Assembly (NCBI GenBank): GCA_018065185.1
Contig: JAGHTU010000017.1
Location: 1 to 56,961, forward strand
Length of the DNA stretch: 56,961 nucleotides
Source of the DNA: Candidatus Equicola faecalis
Lineage (GTDB): Bacteria > Bacteroidota > Bacteroidia > Bacteroidales > Bacteroidaceae
Direction of reading: 5' to 3'
The position numbers and the translations under genes were made by a program. Positions within the stretch are counted from its first letter, which is position 1; every line of letters begins with the position of its first letter. Under the pieces are notes generated by a model. That model was given only the letters and a program-made list of their open reading frames with translations, did not search any database and had not been told where the DNA came from. This document shows, in pieces, positions 34,131-41,827 of the stretch.

Positions 34131-35372
34131 TCATCGTAAACGTTCCATCATTTCTCGTGTGATAGTATAGTAACGACCCTTGCGAGAGCATGTGCTGACC
34201 CGTGAAGGTTTGCTGTAATCGACTTGATAGGTCGTGTAGCAGAGCGAGTTGTCAGCAGGTTCAAGCTGCCAATTCTCGTGGAGCACTATGCGTACCTGGT
34301 TCCTACCAACCGTTCGGTCGCTCATCCTAAGCAGGTCAATCAAGTCGTTCGGAGCAAAGTGGACAATGTCAACTCCCTCAGATTCCATGATATGAAGAAT
34401 GAGTTCGGAGATGTCCAACTCTGTGCGGTTACGACTGCTGTGCATGATCTTGCGAAGAGCCTCTGTTGCGATTAGTTCAGGAGCAAACCACATGCGACTT
34501 CTCTCCTCGGTTGACAACGTTCTGTGCTGAAGGAAGTAGAGGAAAGCAGGAATCTCAGCCTCCAACTTGTCCAGCAAATGAACGTCGTCAATGTCCAGAT
34601 GATTGACCTTGCGTACCCAATAACGATTCTCCTCTGGGTCGATGATGACAGGAAGATTCTCGTTGTTGGAACAGAGTATGAACTTGGCGAACAAGGGTAC
34701 TGGATATTTGTCCTTACCCTTTTCCTCAATCTTCATGCTTCTGGCAGTACTGAGGCATTTGATACGCTCGCTGTCCTCACGTTTGTTCAGCAAAACCTCG
34801 TCAACCATGATAATCAGCATACCGCCCCAATCGCTATTGAATTTTGCACGAAACTCATCATTAGTATTGTAAGTGACATTGTCCTGAAATATCAGTTTGA
34901 GGAAGTTGAGGAACGTTGTCTTGCCAGTTCCACGCTCGGTTGATACCAAGAGCAAAATAGGCAACTTGACCGCTGGACGTAGGTACAACAGTTGCAGATA
35001 ATCCAAGCCCATTTCGTAATGCTCCTCGAAGATATGGCGAACTAACATCTGGATGTGTGGAAACTCACCTTCACAAGGTTTGTGGGGGATGGGCTCATAC
35101 AGATTGTAGAATTTGCCATGGTTTCGCTGATAATTGATGTGACTCGGGTAAGTTGTAAAAGCATCATACTTCGGTACATGACTCGCATAATCAGACCCAT
35201 GGTCAGCCTTGATTGTAGCGTAATTCCAAGGAATACGCTGACGCATCAAATTGCCGTCAAGTCCAGGAGCATACACTATCTTGTAGTAAGATGTACCTAC
35301 ACGAATGTATGGCATTTCGTCTGGCAAGTCTGTCTGCTTTTCCATGTCTTGTTGAACTGTATCTTCGTTCAT
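34131..35372 (-). CDS. DUF5906-type primase/helicase-like ATPase
   Basis: A 413-residue SF3-like ATPase as found in the replication modules of phages and mobilisable elements. Walker A is STERGTGKTTFLN (about residue 148-160), Walker B-like LIIMVDEVLL, then CSNNENLP in sensor position and an arginine-containing NRYWVRKV. The N-terminal primase part of longer relatives is short or absent. It may unwind or prime the element after excision. It overlaps the HTH gene upstream by 4 bases. Confidence 0.75.
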   Translation of the reverse strand: MNEDTVQQDMEKQTDLPDEMPYIRVGTSYYKIVYAPGLDGNLMRQRIPWNYATIKADHGSDYASHVPKYDAFTTYPSHINYQRNHGKFYNLYEPIPHKPCEGEFPHIQMLVRHIFEEHYEMGLDYLQLLYLRPAVKLPILLLVSTERGTGKTTFLNFLKLIFQDNVTYNTNDEFRAKFNSDWGGMLIIMVDEVLLNKREDSERIKCLSTARSMKIEEKGKDKYPVPLFAKFILCSNNENLPVIIDPEENRYWVRKVNHLDIDDVHLLDKLEAEIPAFLYFLQHRTLSTEERSRMWFAPELIATEALRKIMHSSRNRTELDISELILHIMESEGVDIVHFAPNDLIDLLRMSDRTVGRNQVRIVLHENWQLEPADNSLCYTTYQVDYSKPSRVSTCSRKGRYYTITREMMERLR

Positions 35373-35731
35373 AACTTGTAAGCATTAGCAGGTTTACGAC
35401 GAATACCACTCTGCATTGCAGCAAGAATGCTCTCCTGAGTCTGCTCTGCAGATTTTCGGTGACTCTGTTCCATCCATTTAATCAGTTCAGAACGCTTGAA
35501 CATAAGCTTCTTGCCTGGCTGGTAGAACGGAATCTTGTGAGTTTGGGTCATGGCATAGACGGTTGACTTTGCCAAACCCAATATTCTGCACGCTTCCTCA
35601 ATATTGATAAGTTCCTCGGGCTGTAACTTAGCAGATTGCTGATTGAAATAATGATCCATGTTACAACGGATATAACTGAGATCATCTTTCACCTGCGACA
35701 TCCACGAGAAAAATTCTTCAATAGTAGGCAT
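35369..35731 (-). CDS. Helix-turn-helix (excisionase-type) DNA-binding protein
   Basis: A 120-residue protein with a MerR/excisionase-type winged HTH at residues about 40-92 (NIEEACRILGLAKSTVYAMT, then wing FYQPGKKLMFKRSELIKWM). The N-terminal part is an acidic helical stretch with several aromatics. Proteins of this type control excision or the adjacent replication genes in Bacteroides elements. Coupled by a 4-base overlap to the primase/helicase gene. Confidence 0.82.
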   Translation of the reverse strand: MPTIEEFFSWMSQVKDDLSYIRCNMDHYFNQQSAKLQPEELINIEEACRILGLAKSTVYAMTQTHKIPFYQPGKKLMFKRSELIKWMEQSHRKSAEQTQESILAAMQSGIRRKPANAYKL

Positions 35732-35763
35732 ATTCTTATCGTGTTAAAGAGTTAAAGTTAAAC

Positions 35764-36438
35764 CTATGCGATGTCAAGCAACGATTCGCCCAATGGAACA
35801 CAACGGATCCTAAAGGCTCCATCGTTGTTTGTCATCTTCTTGACTATAGTACTGTGGTCGGTGTTGGCAAAGACCAGAGGAAACAGGTGGCGTAGGAACC
35901 ACGCTATTTCATCGCGCGACTTCTCCAGTCGTCTGCCAACATTCCAACCAAAGTGGTATAGGTCTTTTGTGGTTAACCCATTCATGGCGCTTAGAGGTCT
36001 CTCGATAGGAGTGATATCGCTTGCCGAAGCCTTGAATGATAGTACGCTATCCTTAATCAATTCCATGTCTTCGCTACAAAAGAAGGCATTGAGGGTAAGG
36101 GAAGTGTAAGCTACAATCTCATGCAATGTGTTTGCTGCTTCATCTTCCTTTTCCCTTTTGGTATTCAGGGACGCATCTTCAGACAAGTCTTGCCCAGCGA
36201 GTCTTGCATCCTCGTGCTCCACATTATTATATATAATAGGTGTGGTGCGATTGCCGAGGAGACATCTGACCGTGATGAGGATAATCTTCGTAAGAATGAG
36301 TGTGCTTACAAATGCCACTAATCCCAGGAAGTTATCAAGACCACAATTGACCGTAATGAACCAATAAGACAGCCCTCCCATCTCGAGCTGGAAGAGAAAA
36401 CCGGTTAGTATGCATATTTTCTGTCTATTGGTTATCAT
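35764..36438 (-). CDS. Membrane-anchored uncharacterised protein
   Basis: A 224-residue protein with two N-terminal membrane segments (about 8-28 and 37-60) and a cytoplasmic part. It includes an acidic stretch (VEHEDARLAGQDLSEDASLN) and a helical end. No recognised domain. It lies between the integrase and the HTH/replication genes, on the same strand, so it is part of the element. Its role is unknown. Confidence 0.6.
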   Translation of the reverse strand: MITNRQKICILTGFLFQLEMGGLSYWFITVNCGLDNFLGLVAFVSTLILTKIILITVRCLLGNRTTPIIYNNVEHEDARLAGQDLSEDASLNTKREKEDEAANTLHEIVAYTSLTLNAFFCSEDMELIKDSVLSFKASASDITPIERPLSAMNGLTTKDLYHFGWNVGRRLEKSRDEIAWFLRHLFPLVFANTDHSTIVKKMTNNDGAFRIRCVPLGESLLDIA

Positions 36439-36777
36439 TGTATCTGATTTTTTCTGATTAAAAGTACAGTTTCATTTGCTTTCGTTGCTCAAAGGTATAT
36501 ATTTCTTTTGATATAACGCTTGTTTTTAATTATTGAAACACAGCCTTTTAAGACTGTTTAATTACTCAGACAAAAATTAGACTTTCTAATTAGACCTGGG
36601 ACAGTCGAAATTGCAGTTTCTGTGATTTTCGCTTATGTGGCACGACATGGTCGTCAGATGTGATTAGGGAACCTATGAAAATGGAATCTCATTACAGGGT
36701 GGGATGTAGAAGAATAAAGGCTCACCTCGTAGTGAGATGAGCCAAGATAAAGTGAAAATGATGATGTGATGCGAGAA
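36439..36777. other. 339-bp gap with an integrase terminator
   Basis: No gene is seen. The right end holds the terminator listed at 36719. The A/T-rich left half probably carries the promoter of the downstream membrane-protein gene, but no clear promoter pair was identified. Confidence 0.45.
36719..36743 (-). terminator. Terminator of the integrase gene
   Basis: A hairpin of about 10 bp with one mismatch (GGCTCA at 36719-36724 with TGAGCC at 36738-36743, plus an inner CTC/GAG pairing) lies 34 bases beyond the integrase stop. On the minus strand TTTATTCTT follows. Confidence 0.65.
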
Positions 36778-37893
36778 TCACTTCTCATCATAGATAGAAA
36801 ACGCATTGATTGATTCCTGCTTCTTGGAGTCAATAATGTGAGAATAGAGCTCCGTAGTACCTATATTGGCGTGAGTGAGAAGATTTTTCACCGTAAAGAT
36901 GTCAGTACCGGCAGCCAGTTGAAGAGTAGCATAGGTATGGCGGAAGCAATGGAAAGTTATCTTCTTCTCGATACCAGCTTGCTTTATCCAATCCTTCAAC
37001 GGATAGTTTATCATACTCCGTTTGAGTCCCACGAATACAGTGCCTTCACTACGTTCGCCACATTGAAGCAATGCATCCTTACTCAATGGTAGAGTTGCCT
37101 CTGTCTGGGTCTTTTGCGTACACAGACGGATGCTATATCCCCCGAATGCATCTTCTACAATGTTCTCCCAAGTAAGATTTAATACGTCGCTGATACGCAA
37201 TCCCGTAAGGATGGAAAACAATGATGCTCTTTTTAAAACAGGGATAGCGCAAGGAGTCTTGGCGAGTTTCTTTACCTCTTTCAAAGTAAGGAACTCGCGT
37301 CTTGGCTTACTGTACTTGATTGATTCGAGGAAATCGTTGACGTTCTCACGAATCAACTTCTCCTTGTAGGCAATAGCAAGCAGAGCACGGAAGGTGCTGA
37401 AATAACCAGATGCAGAAGATCTTGTTACCTTCTGATTTGGACGAGCAAGTTTGTTGGCATTGAGCAAGTAGTCACGGAACTTATTACATAGGTCAACATT
37501 GATGTCGCCCATTTTGCACTTACCGCCGACAAACTTCTCAAAGTGTCGGTAAACGATGTCCCACTTCTGGTACTTAGTGCGACATGTCTCGCGGAAGAAC
37601 TCCAAGAAGTCTGCATTGAGAATATCAACATCAAGAAAACCAAACTCGGCATTGATGACCTGAAGCTGACGCTTGCAGCAGATTGCACGAGCACGTTCTA
37701 TCATCTGCTCATTAAAAGCCTTCTCCACTGGAGTGGCAGGACTTGCCATGATGTACATTCCAAGAAACTCTCTGCGAGTCATCTTGTTTGTACGAGGATT
37801 GCGGATTTCGGGGTAGAAATCCAGATATAACGAAAAGCGACCTTTACTGATGGGTTTCTGACGCAAGGTTACTTTTACACATGAACTACGCAT
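36778..37893 (-). CDS. int: Tyrosine recombinase (integrase) of the mobilisable element
   Basis: A 371-residue integrase with an N-terminal arm-binding start (VKVTLRQKPISKGRFSLYL), a SAM-like core-binding domain (about 95-185) and a catalytic domain. The catalytic residues are present: Arg233 in TGLRISD, His315 and Arg318 in FHCFRHTYA, His341, and Tyr350 as nucleophile. It would integrate and excise the element carrying the mobilisation and BREX genes. It lies near the right end of the accessory region, next to the multi-HTH gene and mnmE. Terminated by the hairpin at 36719. Confidence 0.92.
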   Translation of the reverse strand: MRSSCVKVTLRQKPISKGRFSLYLDFYPEIRNPRTNKMTRREFLGMYIMASPATPVEKAFNEQMIERARAICCKRQLQVINAEFGFLDVDILNADFLEFFRETCRTKYQKWDIVYRHFEKFVGGKCKMGDINVDLCNKFRDYLLNANKLARPNQKVTRSSASGYFSTFRALLAIAYKEKLIRENVNDFLESIKYSKPRREFLTLKEVKKLAKTPCAIPVLKRASLFSILTGLRISDVLNLTWENIVEDAFGGYSIRLCTQKTQTEATLPLSKDALLQCGERSEGTVFVGLKRSMINYPLKDWIKQAGIEKKITFHCFRHTYATLQLAAGTDIFTVKNLLTHANIGTTELYSHIIDSKKQESINAFSIYDEK

Positions 37894-37997
37894 AATATAC
37901 TGATTTTAATGTTAGTGAAAAACTGGCGGCAAAGATAGCTGGTGATTTTCGGGTGAATTGCATGGTGATGCTGGTGATAATCACCTTCTTGCCATAT

Positions 37998-38951
37998 TTA
38001 TGGTATAACTGGGGCAGAAACGACTTCATCGAACCGTTTTTTATCAATAAAGGTGTATTTGCCACGTTTCTCGCGAGGGATATTGTAGTAGATGCAATAG
38101 TGATACATCTGGTCGCGAGTGAAGTTGTATTTTGCCATAGCCTCTTTCACGCTGTAGTATTCAGGCTCAGCGATCTGCTTTGAGGATTGCGCCGCTTTTA
38201 CTTCATCTACATGTTTCTTGGAATAATACACATTGCGTTTCTCCTTTCTTTTAGGAATGCTATTGTCGCTTGCCATACAATAGACAGCAGAAAGTGTCAT
38301 ACCATACTTGTCCATGATTTCCTGAGCTGTGTACCATTCCGTGATACTTGCATCAGGTGCTTGCTTAGCAAAATAGGCATCAATATGCTTCTTGCTCCAA
38401 TACGTTACCCCACGCTTGAATACATGGGGCAGGGTAATCTTCTGCGCCAACTTGTAAAGGTATGTCGGACTAATGTTATGGCGTTCGGCTATCTCCTTTG
38501 CGGTGTAAAACTCGACGATAGGTTCCGCTGGAGTACGATGATGAATTTGATGAGGATTGTTCTTCATCATGGATTCAAGGTCATCCTTCTTAATAATAGT
38601 AAGGCGACTTGTAATCCGAGATGCAACGAGTTGACCACGATATATCATCTTGTATATCGTTTTTGGAGAAAGCCCCATAAGTTTGGCTGCATCGGCAACC
38701 AACATGTAGTCTTGGTCTTTTAGTGGTGTTTTCGTTGACTCAATTTGTTTCTGCTCTATGCCTTGTACGAAGCGTTTTCTTTTCCGCTGCTTGTAGGCTC
38801 GTTCATTACATCGTTTTGAACAATACCTTGTACTGCATTTTTGAGCATAGAACTCCTGTCCGCAAAACTCGCAGACTTTAAGGATTCTAATGGCTGATTG
38901 TGACATTTTTTGATGGAAAATGAAATTTGCAATAGGTCTTATTTCGACCAT
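37998..38951 (-). CDS. Zinc-finger protein with four excisionase-type HTH repeats
   Basis: A 317-residue DNA-binding protein. The start has a treble-clef zinc finger (CEFCGQEF followed by RYCSKRC, about residues 28-52). Four successive winged-HTH units of the MerR/excisionase type follow, at about 80-131, 143-196, 202-256 and 263-313, each with the pattern (F/Y)xxxEx(A/M)...(Y/T)xLYKxx. It may bind several tandem sites, for example near the attachment site. Single-HTH relatives regulate excision, so an Xis-like role is likely. The 104 bases between it and int hold no gene. Confidence 0.7.
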   Translation of the reverse strand: MVEIRPIANFIFHQKMSQSAIRILKVCEFCGQEFYAQKCSTRYCSKRCNERAYKQRKRKRFVQGIEQKQIESTKTPLKDQDYMLVADAAKLMGLSPKTIYKMIYRGQLVASRITSRLTIIKKDDLESMMKNNPHQIHHRTPAEPIVEFYTAKEIAERHNISPTYLYKLAQKITLPHVFKRGVTYWSKKHIDAYFAKQAPDASITEWYTAQEIMDKYGMTLSAVYCMASDNSIPKRKEKRNVYYSKKHVDEVKAAQSSKQIAEPEYYSVKEAMAKYNFTRDQMYHYCIYYNIPREKRGKYTFIDKKRFDEVVSAPVIP

Positions 38952-39058
38952 TTAATTCTCTCATGTTCTCCCATCTTCTCCCATCTTCTACTCCTTCAAC
39001 TACCTGGCTGATATACGGGTAATTTTTGGGGCTTCAATAGGAGAGTGAGATACATATG

Positions 39059-39068
39059 AGGTACAAAT
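39059..39068 (+). other. Candidate right attachment core of the integrative element
   Basis: AGGTACAAAT, the same 10 bases in the same orientation as at 11096-11105. It lies between the multi-HTH gene and the mnmE terminator, where an integrase-borne element would be expected to end. A tandem TTCTCCCATC pair near 38964-38985 could be arm sites. Candidate only. Confidence 0.3.
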
Positions 39069-39122
39069 CAGCAGTTAGAAACCATCAGATACTGGTATGT
39101 ACGATAAAATGCGAAAACAGAA

Positions 39123-39145
39123 AAGGCGCTCATAATGAACGCCTT
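39123..39145 (-). terminator. Terminator of the mnmE operon
   Basis: An almost perfect hairpin (AAGGCG at 39123-39128 with CGCCTT at 39140-39145, and an inner TCAT/ATGA) is followed on the minus strand by TTTT. It lies 42 bases beyond the mnmE stop and probably marks chromosomal DNA outside the integrated element. Confidence 0.72.
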
Positions 39146-39187
39146 AACTCTATTATTTAACAGTATGTAATCGTTGGTAACAGGGGG

Positions 39188-40525
39188 CTATTTGCCGATG
39201 CAAAATTGAGAGAAGATCGATTCCAATACGTCTGTGGAAGTTATCTCGCCACCTGTGATTTCTGCGAGGATATGTATCGTGTTTTTGAGGTCTTCGGCAA
39301 TGAGTTCGCTTGGAAGGTTTGAATGTATGCCACTGCTTATATTCTCAACAGACTCTTTGGCGCGTAATAGGATGTCGTAGTGACGCTGGTTGCTCACAAT
39401 GACATCAGTCATAGTATTCGTCTCACCTATAGCTGTTTTGAAAATCATATTTTCCAGTGGCTGCAGGCTCTCATCATATTGTGCGCTGATTGAGACAGCA
39501 GGAAAAGGGGTGGCGTTCTGTACTTGCCTGATGTCCGTTTTGTTTATCACAAGAATGACCGATTTCCCTTCGCACTGCTTCCTCATCTCATCAATTTCAT
39601 CACGGGATGGTGTCTCGTCAATGACCCAAAGCACGAGCATTGCTTGTGAGAGACGGTCATAAGTACGTCGAATACCTATGTTCTCCACTACGTCGTCCGT
39701 TTTTCTCAAACCAGCAGTGTCAATAAAACGGAAACTTACGTCATTAATAGTGGTAGTGTCTTCTATGAGGTCTCTGGTAGTGCCGTGAACATCACTGACT
39801 ATAGCCCGTTCATCATCTAGAAGACGGTTGAGGAGAGTGCTTTTTCCTACGTTTGTTTTTCCCACGATGATGACCGGCACACCATCCTTTATAGCCTTTC
39901 CCTTACGGAAAGAGACTATAAGTGACATAATCTGTCTGTCGAGCGACGTTATCAGCGACTGCAGTTCGGCTCTGTTGGCAAACTCCACGTCTTCTTCGCT
40001 GAAATCAAGTTCGAGTTCAAGAAGGGATGCAATATGAATGAGTTGCTCTCTCATCTGCGCCAGTTCGTTGCTTATGCCGCCCTTCATCTGTGACAATGCA
40101 ACATCATGACTTGCCTTGTTTTCAGCACTGATAACATCGGCGACTGCCTCAGCTTGGGAAAGATCCATCTTTCCATTGAGAAAAGCACGCTTGGTAAACT
40201 CGCCAGGAGTAGCCTGACGACATCCATGCTCAATGAGAAGTTGTAACACCTTGTTTAATATATATATACTTCCGTGGCAACTTATTTCAACAGAATCTTC
40301 GCCTGTGTAAGAGTTTGGTGAAACAAATTTAGAAACTATAACTTCGTCAACTATTGTTTCTTCATCCATGATATAGCCATGGCACATTTCATATCCCGTT
40401 AATTCAGCCAAAGATCTATTACCTTTAAATATTTTTTCAGTAATGCTTATGGATTCTGCACCTGATACGCGGATGATGCCTATTGCACCTCCGTATGATG
40501 TTGCTATAGCACAGATTGTAGACAT
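39188..40525 (-). CDS. mnmE: tRNA-modification GTPase MnmE
   Basis: A 445-residue GTPase that, with MnmG, adds carboxymethylaminomethyl groups to the wobble uridine of certain tRNAs, using folate. The N-terminal folate-binding domain begins ICAIATSYGGAIGIIRVSG, the G domain has GKTNVGKST (G1), DVHGTTRD (G2), DTAGL (G3) and NKTD (G4), and the C-terminus is FCIGK with the conserved Cys. It is complete. Three bases separate it from crcB; the minus-strand order is nucleoside phosphorylase, crcB, mnmE. Its 3' end adjoins the accessory region. Confidence 0.95.
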   Translation of the reverse strand: MSTICAIATSYGGAIGIIRVSGAESISITEKIFKGNRSLAELTGYEMCHGYIMDEETIVDEVIVSKFVSPNSYTGEDSVEISCHGSIYILNKVLQLLIEHGCRQATPGEFTKRAFLNGKMDLSQAEAVADVISAENKASHDVALSQMKGGISNELAQMREQLIHIASLLELELDFSEEDVEFANRAELQSLITSLDRQIMSLIVSFRKGKAIKDGVPVIIVGKTNVGKSTLLNRLLDDERAIVSDVHGTTRDLIEDTTTINDVSFRFIDTAGLRKTDDVVENIGIRRTYDRLSQAMLVLWVIDETPSRDEIDEMRKQCEGKSVILVINKTDIRQVQNATPFPAVSISAQYDESLQPLENMIFKTAIGETNTMTDVIVSNQRHYDILLRAKESVENISSGIHSNLPSELIAEDLKNTIHILAEITGGEITSTDVLESIFSQFCIGK

Positions 40526-40528
40526 TTT

Positions 40529-40915
40529 TTAGGTATGTGATATTATGTTAGGAATACATGCTGCCACTATTCCGAGTAGAAAACTACCAACAATATAAAT
40601 CAAACACATTGATACGTGACCGGAATGTATAAGTGAGATGCTTTCATAACTGAATGTTGAGAATGTTGTAAAACCTCCACAAAGACCTACAGTTAGTAAT
40701 AGTTGCACTTCATGCGTCATTCCACATCGACCAGAATAGTTATAGAAAAAACCGATAAGCAAACACCCAATAATGTTTACAATGAATGTAGGCCATGGAA
40801 AAATGATGTTACTAAATTGCGGATTTAACAATAGATGTTGCCATATCACAGAAATAAGATACCTAATTGCAGAACCTATACCTCCTCCGACAAAAACGCA
40901 CAATAATTCTCTCAT
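40529..40915 (-). CDS. crcB: Fluoride channel CrcB/Fluc
   Basis: A 128-residue membrane protein with four membrane segments and the family motifs GGGIGSAIRY at the start and GLCGGFTTFSTF with the central Phe/Thr residues. It forms a dual-topology dimer that exports fluoride. No fluoride riboswitch is visible; it lies only 5 bases from the nucleoside phosphorylase gene and is read from that operon. Confidence 0.93.
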   Translation of the reverse strand: MRELLCVFVGGGIGSAIRYLISVIWQHLLLNPQFSNIIFPWPTFIVNIIGCLLIGFFYNYSGRCGMTHEVQLLLTVGLCGGFTTFSTFSYESISLIHSGHVSMCLIYIVGSFLLGIVAACIPNIISHT

Positions 40916-40920
40916 TTTTA

Positions 40921-41805
40921 TTAAATCCTATCTAATACTAATTTGATGAGATCATGAATGCTGTTCTTATAATCAGTATTTGTATTCTTTGTAATACGAT
41001 TGGCAACAACCATACACACGGTCAGTGCCTTATGTCCGAGGTGACGTGCCAGTCCTGCCAGTGCAGCACTCTCCATCTCGAAGTTTGTTATGCGGTAACC
41101 ATTCCAATTGAAACTTGATATCTTTTCGTTGCGCAACGGGTCGGCTAGTGGAATGCGCAGTTCGCGTCCTTGTGGACCGTAAAAACCGCCGCATGATATG
41201 GTAACACCTTTTATCATTCCTTTTTCAGGTCTGTAGATGCGTTCAAGGAGGTCTTTGTCATTGTCAATGACGTATGGGGCAGGAAGGTTGTGAATATCCC
41301 ATTCGAGATGTTTCACAAATGCTTCTTCAAATTCCAAATCGCATACCTGCTCACGGTTAGCATAGTAATTGATAAGTCCTTCAATACCGATACTTTTCTC
41401 GCTGCATATGAATGACCCCACAGGACAGTTCTCTTGCAATCCACCGCATGTTCCGATGCGGACGATGTCCATGTTCGTAAGTTTGTCCTTGAGGGTGCGA
41501 GTCTTGAAGTCAATGTTCTTCAGTGCATCGAGTTCGTTTATCACAATGTCTATATTGTCGCATCCTATTCCATGCGAAAGTGCGGTGATTCGTTTTCCTT
41601 TGTAAGTACCTGTGATGGTATGAAATTCACGCGAACTGATTTCGCATTCTTTTTCATCAAAAAACTCTGCAATGAGACTGACACGTGCGGGGTCTCCGCA
41701 CATAACAACCTTATCAGCCAATTGGTCTGCACGTATATGCAGATGAAAGCAACTCATATCATCGTTTATGATGAGTTCCGATGGTGCGAAATACTTTTCT
41801 TCCAT
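40921..41805 (-). CDS. Nucleoside phosphorylase (uridine/purine type, PNP_UDP family)
   Basis: A 294-residue phosphorylase that splits a ribonucleoside with phosphate. Features: VVMCGDPARVSLIAEFF (phosphate-binding Gly/Arg), ALSHGIGCDNIDIVINEL, RIGTCGGLQ (phosphate site) and TNFEMESAALAGLARHLG with the catalytic Met-Glu-Ser triad of the family. The Udp/DeoD subfamily and the preferred nucleoside are not fixed. It is the promoter-proximal gene before crcB and mnmE. Confidence 0.88.
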   Translation of the reverse strand: MEEKYFAPSELIINDDMSCFHLHIRADQLADKVVMCGDPARVSLIAEFFDEKECEISSREFHTITGTYKGKRITALSHGIGCDNIDIVINELDALKNIDFKTRTLKDKLTNMDIVRIGTCGGLQENCPVGSFICSEKSIGIEGLINYYANREQVCDLEFEEAFVKHLEWDIHNLPAPYVIDNDKDLLERIYRPEKGMIKGVTISCGGFYGPQGRELRIPLADPLRNEKISSFNWNGYRITNFEMESAALAGLARHLGHKALTVCMVVANRITKNTNTDYKNSIHDLIKLVLDRI

Positions 41806-41827
41806 AATTATGATGTTTTAGGTTTTA

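Noticed and set aside
40916..41000. Fluoride riboswitch before crcB
   Set aside because: Only 5 bases separate crcB from the upstream gene and no riboswitch-like structure was seen.
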